DNA of 64,000 nt from JANSWY01 sp965243755. Lineage in GTDB: Bacteria > Bacteroidota > Bacteroidia > Cytophagales > Cyclobacteriaceae. Position 1 is the stretch's first letter, and every line of letters starts with the position of its first letter. Below, in pieces: positions 43,705 through 52,901 of the stretch. The position numbers and the translations under genes were made by a program. The notes under the pieces were generated by a model that was given only the letters and a program-made list of their open reading frames with translations, did not search any database and was not told where the DNA came from. The DNA is taken from positions 124,001 through 188,000 of the forward strand of contig CBDEVW010000001.1 of NCBI GenBank assembly GCA_965243755.1, in the 5' to 3' direction.

Positions 43705-44286
43705 ATGGTTACAAAAATCAAAAAGAAGAGACGATTCAACTATGTCTGGAACCTCTTGCTGTCCCTGGATCAATTTGGCAATGCCATAGCTGCCGGCGAT
43801 GCGGACAATACTGTTTCAGCGAGGGTTGGGTTCTTTGCCAATTATGGCAATGGTAAATTTAACTGGTACTGGAAACCACTGGAAGCCATCATCAATTTCA
43901 CCTTTCGCCCTAAGGATGGGAAAGACCACTGCCTGAAAGCTTATTTTAATGATCCTGGCGAACACTTCAGAATGGGTATTCATCTGATCTGGTATTTTGT
44001 ACTGGAGATCATCGTATTGGTAAGCTGCATTCTTGTTTTAATTCCATTGATCTACCTGAGTGCATTGATTGCATGGCTATTGAAGTTGCTTAAAATCATC
44101 AAACCAAAACCGGCTAAATCTCATGACGAGCGCATCAGGGACCGTATCAACCTGATCAGGCTGAAATCCAGGGGCATGAACAAGGAGATCAGCTACTACA
44201 ACCTCACTAGCAACGAGCTATCCCCGGAAGTAATTCAATTCACTAAGGACCTGGATACGCTGATTAAGAATTCCGGATTGTTTTAG
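43705..44286 (+). CDS. Membrane-associated conserved protein, phage/plasmid-like
   Basis: A 193-residue protein from the ATG at 43705 (an in-frame TTG lies five codons upstream). The N-terminal segment with LLSLDQFGNAIAAGDADNTV recalls small conserved phage or plasmid proteins with an INQLLNALxGGDPDETIS pattern, but the match is by memory only. Residues about 90-130 form one or two hydrophobic helices (LIWYFVLEIIVLVSCILVLI), and the C-terminus is basic and helical. Function unknown. Confidence 0.65.
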   Translation: MVTKIKKKRRFNYVWNLLLSLDQFGNAIAAGDADNTVSARVGFFANYGNGKFNWYWKPLEAIINFTFRPKDGKDHCLKAYFNDPGEHFRMGIHLIWYFVLEIIVLVSCILVLIPLIYLSALIAWLLKLLKIIKPKPAKSHDERIRDRINLIRLKSRGMNKEISYYNLTSNELSPEVIQFTKDLDTLIKNSGLF

Positions 44287-44299
44287 GCCTATAAAAAGT

Positions 44300-44328
44300 A
44301 AGGCCAACCATTTGCGGTCAGCCTTTTC
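44300..44328. terminator. Bidirectional terminator hairpin
   Basis: AAGGCCAACC (44300-44309) pairs with GGTCAGCCTT (44316-44325) with two mismatches and is followed by TTC. It separates the convergent genes ending at 44286 and 44354. Confidence 0.65.
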
Positions 44329-44353
44329 TGCTTATCACCTATTACATCCTGAA

Positions 44354-45868
44354 TTATTTCTTGTCTACTTTCAGTTCGTTTTCTACAACAATGGCGCCTC
44401 CTTCATAAGCGTTGCTCTCCACCAGGTTGTATTCTCGCCAGTTGTCTACCTGTCCCGAAAGGTGAACCTTACCTTGATTTACTTCTATGTTGATTGCAGT
44501 AGCATCAATATTAGGTAACCAGAACAGCTGTTCCTTGATCTCTTTCAGAATCTGCCAGTCAGTTTTCTTAGGACTGGCACTTAGATTTTCTTTGTAATAG
44601 GACTCATGAAAGTCATCTACATAATCATACACATATGGTAGCCGGTCAGTTCGTACCTCAATCAAGTTCAACACATTGGTTATTCCGTAAATTGAATTGG
44701 CTACTTTCTCCGCATGATACCTCTCGAGATAATTATCAACACTTCCTTTCAAAACCGCAGTACCGTTACTCACGGTAGTGGTCAACGCAAACTTGTCAAC
44801 ATAAGGATTCCATTTGAGCGAACTATCAAGATTCTCCTTGATGACCTCATCTGATGGAAAATGCTTTCCCTTCACTTTTAGCAGGTTCCTCACAACTACC
44901 ACTCCTGCGGTGTTTTTCGCGTCGATTTCTGCTGCTTCTTTCGCTTTTAGGGTAGCCACTTCACCCGTTAATGTTACAATTCCGTCTTCTACGTAAATAT
45001 CAGGATTAAACGACAGTACTCGTGGGTCATAAATGAAAGCGCGCTCAATTGCCTGCTTGATCTTCTCATCATCCCGATATACATAGTGTTCCCTGATCAT
45101 ATCTTCATTTCGCAGGTTTCTGATTTCAATGGCTGTCGCATCTACGGTTTTTACACCGTCTACCCATGCTTTCATGGTAGCATGACCTCTTTCACTGGCA
45201 CTATTGGCTGCCCCTGATAATTTTACATGACCGTTTTTTACTTTCACCTTGAAGTCCCCATCATTGACACGGATGTCCCACTTCAGCAATTCTTCTATTT
45301 CCGCCTGGATCTCCTGATCAGTGCGGTCAGTCAGCAGTGAAAAGTTGAGTTTATTGGTGACACTCCTCACACCTTTGATGTTTTTGGCATTCATTGCAGC
45401 AAGTTGCTTTTCCTGCCAGGAGTCTACTTCACCGTTCAGGGTAACGTTTCCTTCTTCAACAGATACATCGATTTCAAATGACTCTGTTGCCGGATCCAAT
45501 ACCAATGCCTGCTTGATCTGATTCCTGATCTGTTCATCAGCAATGTTATGACGCTTTACTTTTGTGAGGTCAATTACAGACTTTACACCTTTGATTGACT
45601 TTGCGATTTCTACAGCGCGTTCCTTTTCAAGGATACTTTCCACTTCCCCGGTGAGGGTTACGATTCCATCGTAAGTCTTCACGTCAAGGTCATTCCAGTC
45701 TACGCCATCCTGAATAAAATATTCGATACCAATAGAAATGGTAATCTGCTTATCGGATGGCCCTTCTTCCGGGTCAGAACCAAATGCCTGGGGGTAAAAA
45801 GCTACCAACAGACAAACGGCTACCAGCAAGGTTACTGCTCTATCAACTAATTTATTTATGGTTTTCAT
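44354..45868 (-). CDS. Exported protein with six BON domains
   Basis: A 504-residue protein with a signal peptide (cleaved after about residue 30, AFGSD). Six BON repeats of about 65-75 residues follow, each with a pattern like VDVSVEEGNVTLNGEVDSWQEK then NIKGVRSVTNKL. They begin near residues 40, 110, 185, 262, 335 and 430. BON domains bind phospholipid; proteins such as OsmY and DolP protect the envelope during osmotic stress. Six copies are more than usual. It is followed upstream by a coiled-coil protein and an OmpA lipoprotein on the same strand. Confidence 0.88.
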   Translation of the reverse strand: MKTINKLVDRAVTLLVAVCLLVAFYPQAFGSDPEEGPSDKQITISIGIEYFIQDGVDWNDLDVKTYDGIVTLTGEVESILEKERAVEIAKSIKGVKSVIDLTKVKRHNIADEQIRNQIKQALVLDPATESFEIDVSVEEGNVTLNGEVDSWQEKQLAAMNAKNIKGVRSVTNKLNFSLLTDRTDQEIQAEIEELLKWDIRVNDGDFKVKVKNGHVKLSGAANSASERGHATMKAWVDGVKTVDATAIEIRNLRNEDMIREHYVYRDDEKIKQAIERAFIYDPRVLSFNPDIYVEDGIVTLTGEVATLKAKEAAEIDAKNTAGVVVVRNLLKVKGKHFPSDEVIKENLDSSLKWNPYVDKFALTTTVSNGTAVLKGSVDNYLERYHAEKVANSIYGITNVLNLIEVRTDRLPYVYDYVDDFHESYYKENLSASPKKTDWQILKEIKEQLFWLPNIDATAINIEVNQGKVHLSGQVDNWREYNLVESNAYEGGAIVVENELKVDKK

Positions 45869-45933
45869 GTCAGTTTAATTTTTGAGTTGTTCAACAATCA
45901 ATTTTATTGATGGTGATGATCAATACTCAAAAA

Positions 45934-46245
45934 TTAGTTTTCGGACCTAATCCAATTGGCAAGCTTGTTTCTGGTCTCATCCATTTGTTTATTGGCCTCT
46001 TCAATCAGGTCAGTAGTTTTTGCTTTCCATTCATCAATGCTTGCTTCAGAAGACTGCTTGATTTCATTTAATTGCTTCTCAATTTTTTCTCTTTCTGCTT
46101 TCACATCTTTCATGGCAGCACTGATTTGCTTATTGCTTTCATTTGTAGCTTCGTTCAGTAGCTCTTCCATATGCTGAATATGTTCTTTGGCTTTCTTTTC
46201 TGCTGAATTTAGTTCTTCTATGATTTGTTCTCTTGTATTTTCCAT
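45934..46245 (-). CDS. Small coiled-coil protein of unknown function
   Basis: A 103-residue, highly charged, almost entirely helical protein (ELNSAEKKAKEHIQHMEELL, KDVKAEREKIEKQLNEIKQ). It has no signal peptide or membrane helix. The repeat pattern recalls apolipoprotein-like or LEA-like stress proteins. It lies 65 bp from the BON gene and 103 bp from the OmpA gene, on the same strand, suggesting shared stress control. Confidence 0.7.
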   Translation of the reverse strand: MENTREQIIEELNSAEKKAKEHIQHMEELLNEATNESNKQISAAMKDVKAEREKIEKQLNEIKQSSEASIDEWKAKTTDLIEEANKQMDETRNKLANWIRSEN

Positions 46246-46348
46246 TATTGAATTCCTATTTTAAGATGATGATCCCTGATTGTTTCCGTACTAAATGGGG
46301 AGAGACTCCCGGGATCTTTAGAGCCTCTGCACCACTGCTTACAACCTC

Positions 46349-47104
46349 TTAGTTTACACTGAGCAGGTCATAAAATTCTGATTCGATGGTTTCGTTGGGT
46401 TCTAGAATGATTTCAGTTCTTCTGTTGAGTTTTTTACCAATTTCAGTCTTGTTGGATGCTTGCGGATCATATTTACTCTTCGCAGAAGCAGTTATTAGAT
46501 CTGGATTCACACCAAACTTCACCAACGCCCTGGATACCGACAATGCCCTGTCAGCACTCAGGTCCCAGTTGTCTTTAGTGTTGGTTACAAAAGGTTCGTT
46601 ATCGGTGTGACCGATCACCCAAACATTGGTCCCTTCCATTTCTTTTATTACGGTGGCGAGTCTTTCAGCGAGCTCTTGACCGGCATCAGAAAGTTCACTT
46701 TCTCCACTGGCAAAAAGTACTTCGTTGCTGAGGTCAATGAAAAGTCTGCCCTCTACGGCCTCAAATGACCATCCCTTATCATTAAAATCCTGCAGAAGCG
46801 TTGCTGCTTTTTGCATTCTTGCGCTTTGTCGATCTACTATCGCTCTCAGAGAATCTATTTTTTCCGCCTGAGCCTCTAATTGCTCCTGCTGTTCGTTGAT
46901 GGTCATCTGTTTTTCTACCTCAGTAGCTGTAAGCTGATAGTCCTGAATCATACTATCTACCTTCAAACTGGCAATTTCACTGAGTGCGGCATCATACTTC
47001 TTCTGACTCACACAGGCAGCAACAGCCAGTCCTAAAAACAATACCATAGTGGTATTGAACACTTTGGTTCTTTTGTTATGCTTAGAATTTTTATCGCTGT
47101 TCAT
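46349..47104 (-). CDS. OmpA-family coiled-coil lipoprotein (paralogue of 18017-18937)
   Basis: A 251-residue lipoprotein from the ATG at 47104 (47128 is a possible longer start). Its signal ends in VAAC followed by VSQKKYDAALSEI. A short coiled coil leads to the OmpA domain (VLFASGESELSDAGQELAER, VIGHTDNEPFVT, WDLSADRALSVSRALVKFG, NRRTEIILEP). The ACVSQKKY junction is shared with the lipoprotein at 18017. It should bind peptidoglycan and anchor the outer membrane. Confidence 0.88.
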   Translation of the reverse strand: MNSDKNSKHNKRTKVFNTTMVLFLGLAVAACVSQKKYDAALSEIASLKVDSMIQDYQLTATEVEKQMTINEQQEQLEAQAEKIDSLRAIVDRQSARMQKAATLLQDFNDKGWSFEAVEGRLFIDLSNEVLFASGESELSDAGQELAERLATVIKEMEGTNVWVIGHTDNEPFVTNTKDNWDLSADRALSVSRALVKFGVNPDLITASAKSKYDPQASNKTEIGKKLNRRTEIILEPNETIESEFYDLLSVN

Positions 47105-47337
47105 AATTGTTTTCAATTGGTTCACCATCAATTATGAAAAAACCACGCCAGCGCCCAGAGGTGGTCTACCTGGGCTTTCTCGCATCAAAATTTGTTGATT
47201 GACAGTAACAGTTGTAGAGAATTCTCTACATGACTAATGTTTCACCACCAGTCTGATTTAGTTAATAGAATGTTAAAGCATGCTTAAAATTTTAAAATTA
47301 TGTAGCGCAGGATTTATTTTCCGTGGGTTATATCAAC

Positions 47338-48570
47338 ATGACTATGAGACAACTGATCACGATTCTTACAATACAACTATTTACAGTCACTGCATTTTCT
47401 CAATCCATCATTGCTGGCAAAACGGTAACCATGCCCTCAGCTCTTCTTCAATCTGACAGGCAACTTCAAATACATCTTCCACCAGATTACCAGAATTCTG
47501 ACAAGCACTACCCAACTTTATATGTACTGGATGGGCAATGGTATTTTCTAAATGGGGTAGCAATTCAGCAAGCGCTGAGGGGGGAGGCACTGCTTCCGGA
47601 AATGATCATTATAGGAGTTGATATGCCTTTGCCTCAAAGAAATGAAGTATTCAATTCACAGTGGGCAGAGTTCCAGCAATTTATTAACAGTGAGTTGGTT
47701 CCTTACATTGACAGCAAATACAGAACCAATAATCATCGTGTGTTATTTGGGTGGGAAAACAGTGCTTTTGCAGTCTCAGAGATAATCATAGCACCCCAAA
47801 CCCCATTCAGTGGTGCTATTTTATCCAATGGTGGTTACATTGATCCGGAGAAACTTGAAGCGTTATCACAGCAAAATATTGAAGAGAGGTATTTGTACAT
47901 AGCCAATTCCACCAGGGACATATTTACCATTAGTTACTCAAACGAAATGGCAGAAACACTAAAAAAAGCAAGTGTGGAAAAGCTACATTGGGAATACAAG
48001 CTATTCAACGAGGAAATACATGAATCTCTCGCTTACCTGGCGCTTTATCATGGACTTAGGTTTTATTATCACAACTATGGGTCTGCCGTTTTTGGTTCTG
48101 TAGAAGAATTTAATGAAGCTGGAGGCATTCCTGGGTTAAAGCAGTATTACAGGGAACGAGGAGATCGATTTGGGCTACCACAAGAGATTGATGAAAGTGC
48201 AAAAAACAGTTTGATTTTTTTGGCGTGGAAAACGGATGATTTTAGTGATTTTCAACTATTTATGACGGAATTTGCTGATGTTCTGTCGACCCCAAGATAT
48301 GCTAATGCGTACTGGCAAAACAGATTGGGTCAGTTTTATCTGAAGCACAAGGATTATCAAAATGCCATCACTTTTTTTGAATCTGGGGTCACCAGGTTTC
48401 CTGATGAGAATTTTCTTTCAGAAATGTATAGTGGGTTAGGAACTGCTTACAGCCAAATGAATGAAAAGAAGCTAGCCTTAAAAAACATCAAAAAAGCCAT
48501 CCAGATCGCCGAGCAATCAGGAGACGATCGTCTTGAAAGGTACAAAAAACAATTAAGGTCCATCAAGTAA
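47338..48570 (+). CDS. Secreted esterase-fold protein with TPR repeats, nucleophile missing
   Basis: A 410-residue protein with a signal peptide (ending VTAFSQ). The N-terminal alpha/beta domain is that of putative esterases (PF00756-like): LQIHLPPDYQ, YPTLYVLDGQWYFLNG, MIIIGVDMP, ELVPYIDSKYRTNNHRVLFG. Where active members have GHSLGG, this one reads GWENSA, so the nucleophile Ser is Glu. A C-terminal TPR-like part (about 310-405) follows. It may be a non-catalytic binding protein. Start 47338 is preferred over the GTG at 47323. Confidence 0.75.
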   Translation: MTMRQLITILTIQLFTVTAFSQSIIAGKTVTMPSALLQSDRQLQIHLPPDYQNSDKHYPTLYVLDGQWYFLNGVAIQQALRGEALLPEMIIIGVDMPLPQRNEVFNSQWAEFQQFINSELVPYIDSKYRTNNHRVLFGWENSAFAVSEIIIAPQTPFSGAILSNGGYIDPEKLEALSQQNIEERYLYIANSTRDIFTISYSNEMAETLKKASVEKLHWEYKLFNEEIHESLAYLALYHGLRFYYHNYGSAVFGSVEEFNEAGGIPGLKQYYRERGDRFGLPQEIDESAKNSLIFLAWKTDDFSDFQLFMTEFADVLSTPRYANAYWQNRLGQFYLKHKDYQNAITFFESGVTRFPDENFLSEMYSGLGTAYSQMNEKKLALKNIKKAIQIAEQSGDDRLERYKKQLRSIK

Positions 48571-48584
48571 TTCCAAATTCAGAA

Positions 48585-48711
48585 GGAATGCAACTATTCA
48601 AAATTCTAAATACGATACAATTCTAAATACAAGATCCAAGATCTAAGATCCAAGATCCAAGATTCAAGATCCAAGATCCTAAATACAAGATTCTAAATTC
48701 TTCACCCAAGA
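48585..48711. repeat. Degenerate short-unit tandem repeat
   Basis: About ten imperfect units of AAGATCCAAGAT or ATTCTAAATACAAG, related to the array at 1140-1312. It reaches the stop codon of the hybrid kinase gene. No spacer structure. Confidence 0.7.
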
Positions 48712-50442
48712 CTAACCCTCCACCTTCACCACATTCTTAATGATCTTTTTGTAAAGTTCTTTAGGGTTAAAGGGTTTGGTGACAAAATCATTCATTCCGG
48801 CTTTAAGGGCTTTATTCTTCTCTTCCAGAAAGGCCGTTGCGGTAAGCGCAATGATAGGGATGTTTTTGAATGTACGCTTTGAAGACCTGATTTCCATAGT
48901 CGTTTCAAATCCGTTTTTTTCCGGCATTTGGAGATCCATTAATACAATGTCAAAGTAGTGATCGGATATGAGCTCCATGGCTTCAATTCCATTGTTGGCG
49001 ATTTTGATGCTTGCGTGCCATTTGGTAAGAAACTTCTCCGCAACAAACTGGTTAATTGGATTATCCTCAACAAGTAAAATATTTAATCCACTCAGGTCAT
49101 ATTGTTCATCGGACTGACCGTGAATCACAATACGCTCTTCCTTGCGGTTGGCCTTCTTCGAGACACCAAATTTTAAATCAAAGTGAAATTTGGATCCCAC
49201 TCCAGGTTCTGACTCTACCTGCAGCTGGCTGTCTTGGAGCTCGATCAACTTTTTCGTAATAGCCAGTCCGAGTCCAGTTCCTCCGTATTTTCTGGTAGTA
49301 TATGCTTCTGATTGTGAAAATGACTCAAAGATCAGGCGTTGCTTTTCCGGGGCTATGCCTATTCCGGTGTCTTCCACTTCAAATGACAAGGTGACTTGTT
49401 TCTTACTTTCCTTTTTCAGTTTCACTCTTGTGGTGACGGATCCTTCATCGGTAAATTTCACGGCATTCCCAATCAGGTTGGTCAGGATTTGCGACAAGCG
49501 ACCAGGGTCACCAACCACCCAGTCCGGGAGATCTTCATCCCAGTCAATGTCGATTTCTACACCCTTTTCATCTGCTGCATAGTGATTAGATGCCACGATG
49601 TTTTCAAGTAGTATTTTCAGGTCAAAATCTGTATTTTCAAATTCGATCTTACCGGCTTCTATCTTATTGAAATCAAGAATATCGTTGATCAGGACTAATA
49701 GGTGTTCGCTTGAGAACTTCAAAGTTTTCAGCACCTTCATTTTCTCTTTATCTTGTTCGTCCTCAATCATGATATTGGTCATCCCAATAATGGAATTCAT
49801 TGGAGTCCGGATTTCATGACTCATGGTAGAAAGGAATTCCGCTTTGGCGTGAGATGCCTTTTCAGCTTTTTCCTTTTCATTGATTATAATAGCTTCTGTT
49901 TTCTTCCTTTCAGTAATATCTCTCAGGATCACAATGGATGCCACTTCATCAAATTCAAAATGACTCACCGATAATTCACATGGGATCCTGTCCCGATGTT
50001 TACCCTTGATGGCAATTTCAATTTGATTTTCGTTTTTCTCCAGACTTTGATCATAATGCGTCAGGAAATCACTATAATCTTCAAAATCTGCCAGGATTGC
50101 CGAGAGGTTCTGATGCTGCAATTGCCCTTCCGATTTGCCTAAAATATCTTCTGCAGAGCTGTTGACAGAAAGGATGGTTCCTTGTGCATTACAGGTGATG
50201 ATTCCATCAACGATTTTCCCAAGGATGGTAGAAATAAATGCTTCCTGCTTTTTTTCCTGCTCCTTATAGAGATCGTGCAATTCCTGTGACATTAATTGAA
50301 TAGAACGGTCTTTTAGTTTTTGAACCCGCTCAAAATCACGGTAACTGCTTTCTACCTTCTCACACAACCGGTCGAAAAACTCCTCTTCAGGGTATTTCTC
50401 CCGAATTTTCGCCATCTGTTTTGCTAAAAGGGACCTATTCAT
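48712..50442 (-). CDS. PAS-containing hybrid sensor histidine kinase
   Basis: A 576-residue soluble kinase. Residues 1-75 are coiled coil. A PAS domain follows (about 75-185, GIITCNAQGTILSVNSSAED). HisKA has the phospho-acceptor His in FLSTMSHEIRTPMNSIIGM. HATPase covers about 305-425 (LTNLIGNAVKFTDEG, GTGLGLAITKKLIEL). A receiver domain ends the protein (ILLVEDNPINQFVAEK, phospho-Asp in DIVLMDLQMPEKNGF). It is separated by one base from the FIST gene upstream; FIST-hybrid kinase pairs include the NO-sensing NosP/NahK systems. Confidence 0.9.
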   Translation of the reverse strand: MNRSLLAKQMAKIREKYPEEEFFDRLCEKVESSYRDFERVQKLKDRSIQLMSQELHDLYKEQEKKQEAFISTILGKIVDGIITCNAQGTILSVNSSAEDILGKSEGQLQHQNLSAILADFEDYSDFLTHYDQSLEKNENQIEIAIKGKHRDRIPCELSVSHFEFDEVASIVILRDITERKKTEAIIINEKEKAEKASHAKAEFLSTMSHEIRTPMNSIIGMTNIMIEDEQDKEKMKVLKTLKFSSEHLLVLINDILDFNKIEAGKIEFENTDFDLKILLENIVASNHYAADEKGVEIDIDWDEDLPDWVVGDPGRLSQILTNLIGNAVKFTDEGSVTTRVKLKKESKKQVTLSFEVEDTGIGIAPEKQRLIFESFSQSEAYTTRKYGGTGLGLAITKKLIELQDSQLQVESEPGVGSKFHFDLKFGVSKKANRKEERIVIHGQSDEQYDLSGLNILLVEDNPINQFVAEKFLTKWHASIKIANNGIEAMELISDHYFDIVLMDLQMPEKNGFETTMEIRSSKRTFKNIPIIALTATAFLEEKNKALKAGMNDFVTKPFNPKELYKKIIKNVVKVEG

Positions 50443-50443
50443 C

Positions 50444-51586
50444 TTATTCAGAAATTAAGGTGATCGTCATGGTCTGATTATGCAGTTCGCATGAACCTGT
50501 CCCAAATTGTGGAGAGATCTCTCCATATGAATAAAACCCGATCTGGGTAGTTTTGTCGTCAAACATCTCTTGTGTTGCTTCCACCTCTTCATCAGTCTTA
50601 GGCCCTAAAACCAGCTTCCTGCCAACACAACTGATCAAAATAGCGAGCTTCTCTCCCTGCTCATTGGCAATGATATCAGTAATCGCATGTTTTGCTGAAT
50701 CTTCTGCTCCTTCCACCAGTTTTTCAAAGTTGGCCATCATTAATTTTGCGATGTTACCCTCAGGCATATCGCCGGCAAATGTCATGCTGTTGTCCTCCTC
50801 ATTCACTGAAAGTATGGTTCGTACCTTGCCAGTATCTCCTGATTGTTCTCCTCTAATGGACAATGGAAAAAGCAATGCACTGGACGGTAACCTTTCTGCT
50901 TCCTCACCCAGATAAGTTTTATATAGCTCCAATGCTGGCTTATTATCCAGTTCGTACAAAACGTTAGCCTCGGATTTTGTGATCTTCCTGTCGGGACCAA
51001 AACTATCCCATCCACCTGCAGAACCATAACCGATCTTATGATGGTCACCATAAAAACCAATGGCCACAATTAAGCCTGATTTGGGCTGCTCATTGGCCAC
51101 TACCAACGTTTCCTGAAAATTGGACCCATCACCAGCCAAACCACCGGTAACTACTACACTATCATCAAAATTTTGTTTCAAACCCTCAATTAATGCGGTT
51201 CCATTTACATTTTGCCCGTCACTGAGGATCAATACATTTTTCAAATGGTCTTTAGGCAGTTTTGCAGAAAGCTCTACACCTTTTTGTCTGGAATCATTCC
51301 CTGAAGAAATCTCTACTGAGGCAAACTCAATGGATGTACGCTCAAACTGAATCGCAGTAGCAACAGCAACATCATCATACACCTGTTCGCCAAGAATTTC
51401 ACCTGCTGTACTGCATCCTAAGATATCCGCGTCGGGGAATTTTTCTTTGAGCAGGTTGTAGCAACTTTCCTGGGACAATGCAGATTTCGCCCCAAAGATC
51501 AATACCAGTTGAGGTGAAAAGCTCTCTTCCTGATTGTTTTGGGTATTCCATTTTTCTCCCTCAAAAATGAGTCTTTGGATTTTCAT
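50444..51586 (-). CDS. FIST-domain sensory protein
   Basis: A 380-residue protein with FIST_N (about 30-225: LVLIFGAKSALSQESCYN, DADILGCSTAGEIL, VTGGLAGDGSNFQETLVV) and FIST_C (about 225-365: LPSSALLFPLSIRGEQSG, ILISCVGRKLVLG, TQIGFYSYGEISP). FIST proteins bind small ligands; the NosP branch binds heme and nitric oxide and inhibits its co-encoded kinase. The candidate heme ligand cannot be pinned down by eye. It is first in an operon with the hybrid kinase, one base apart, so it likely senses for that kinase. Confidence 0.87.
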   Translation of the reverse strand: MKIQRLIFEGEKWNTQNNQEESFSPQLVLIFGAKSALSQESCYNLLKEKFPDADILGCSTAGEILGEQVYDDVAVATAIQFERTSIEFASVEISSGNDSRQKGVELSAKLPKDHLKNVLILSDGQNVNGTALIEGLKQNFDDSVVVTGGLAGDGSNFQETLVVANEQPKSGLIVAIGFYGDHHKIGYGSAGGWDSFGPDRKITKSEANVLYELDNKPALELYKTYLGEEAERLPSSALLFPLSIRGEQSGDTGKVRTILSVNEEDNSMTFAGDMPEGNIAKLMMANFEKLVEGAEDSAKHAITDIIANEQGEKLAILISCVGRKLVLGPKTDEEVEATQEMFDDKTTQIGFYSYGEISPQFGTGSCELHNQTMTITLISE

Positions 51587-51807
51587 AGCAGTGCGTTAAT
51601 TCACAGTAAAAAACTAGATTCTAGATACAAGATACGGCAATTAAAAGTGCCATATTGAATTATTATGCGAACTAAGGAAATTCATCGATCAAGTAAGAAG
51701 ATGGGGGTTTGAAGCAAAAGAGTGTTTTACTAAATTTCGATAAACAGAAGCAGTGGCGATGAGCTTCATTTTAATAACAATTGCCCGTTTTAAGCTGTTA
51801 TTGAGGT

Positions 51808-52266
51808 ATGATTAAAAGAATACTTGTTTTCCTGTTTTTTAATTTTGGTGCTTTAGCTGTTGGTGGCTGGTTATCGGGAGAAGGTCCCGGCTCATCATGG
51901 TATCAGGATTTAAACCAGGCTCCCTGGACACCACCCGGCTGGAGTTTTGGTGTAGCCTGGACTACCATCATGTTTTGTTTCTCACTTTATATGGCTTTAC
52001 TGTGGGGGAAAGTCAATCACAAAAAAACGCTTACAGGCATTTATGCAGGTCAGTGGATTTTGAATGTGGCATGGAATCCTGTATTCTTCAATTGGCAACA
52101 ACCTCTCCCTGCACTTTTAATCATCACCGGATTATTAATCACTGTAGGTTTGATGCTAAAAAGGTACCATCATCTGATGAAATGGAAGTCTCTGTTGATT
52201 TGGCCTTATTTCCTTTGGTTAATGGTTGCGCTTTCTCTGAATGGGTATATTGTGGTAATGAATTGA
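51808..52266 (+). CDS. tspO: TspO/MBR-family membrane protein
   Basis: A 152-residue protein with five hydrophobic helices. Family hallmarks are WYQDLNQAPWTPPGWSFGVAWT, then QWILNVAWNPVFF and the helix-5 block WPYFLWLMVALSLNGYIV. TspO binds porphyrins and cholesterol-like ligands and is linked to oxidative stress. The key WAPxxxLNW block is present with small changes. It is monocistronic; no regulatory site is recognised upstream. Confidence 0.92.
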   Translation: MIKRILVFLFFNFGALAVGGWLSGEGPGSSWYQDLNQAPWTPPGWSFGVAWTTIMFCFSLYMALLWGKVNHKKTLTGIYAGQWILNVAWNPVFFNWQQPLPALLIITGLLITVGLMLKRYHHLMKWKSLLIWPYFLWLMVALSLNGYIVVMN

Positions 52267-52428
52267 TCTTTGCTTTCGGTTTTATAGGAATGTGCTGGTT
52301 AGGAGCATTTCACTTTTCCTGAACTACCACTCATAAAAGTCTGTGGCATAAAATAAATAGTCAGCCTAATCCTAAAAGAAAAATGAATTAATTTCCCGCC
52401 TCAATTAAAAAACGATCGAAATTAACCC

Positions 52429-52857
52429 ATGAGTGAGCAACTAGAGCAATATAAATTTTCATTTCCTCTTCAAATGCGATGGAATGACCTGGACGCGCTG
52501 GGGCATGTCAACAACGCCACCTTCATTACCTATTTTGAAATTGCCAGGAGTCATTACATGCTGGAGGCCTGTCCGGGATGGGACTGGCACAAGGATATGT
52601 TTCTGCTGGTAAATGTTAATGCCAACTATCATAAAGAACTTTTGCTCACGGCCAAAAACCCGCAAGTGAAGGTAAGGACTGGTTCATTCGGAACAAAAAG
52701 CTTTGTACTGGAATATCTGGTCACGGCAGAAGAGGGAGACAAAACCATCATACACGCCAGTGGAAGCACCACCCAGGTATTTTTTGACATGAAATCAAAG
52801 CAAACTGTACTGGTACCAGATTGGGTAAAGGAAAGCATTTTAGGTTATGAGTCTTGA
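52429..52857 (+). CDS. Acyl-CoA thioesterase (4HBT hotdog fold)
   Basis: A 142-residue single hotdog domain. The active-site pattern MRWNDLDALGHVNNATFITYFEIAR matches the 4-hydroxybenzoyl-CoA thioesterase/YbgC group, with Asp in NDLD as the catalytic acid. The end VFFDMKSKQTVLVPDWVKE is typical. The physiological acyl chain is not predictable. No operon partner. Confidence 0.9.
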   Translation: MSEQLEQYKFSFPLQMRWNDLDALGHVNNATFITYFEIARSHYMLEACPGWDWHKDMFLLVNVNANYHKELLLTAKNPQVKVRTGSFGTKSFVLEYLVTAEEGDKTIIHASGSTTQVFFDMKSKQTVLVPDWVKESILGYES

Positions 52858-52901
52858 GGTCGAAAACCTGCTACAGATCCAGCAAAAAGGCCACATCGCT
52901 A

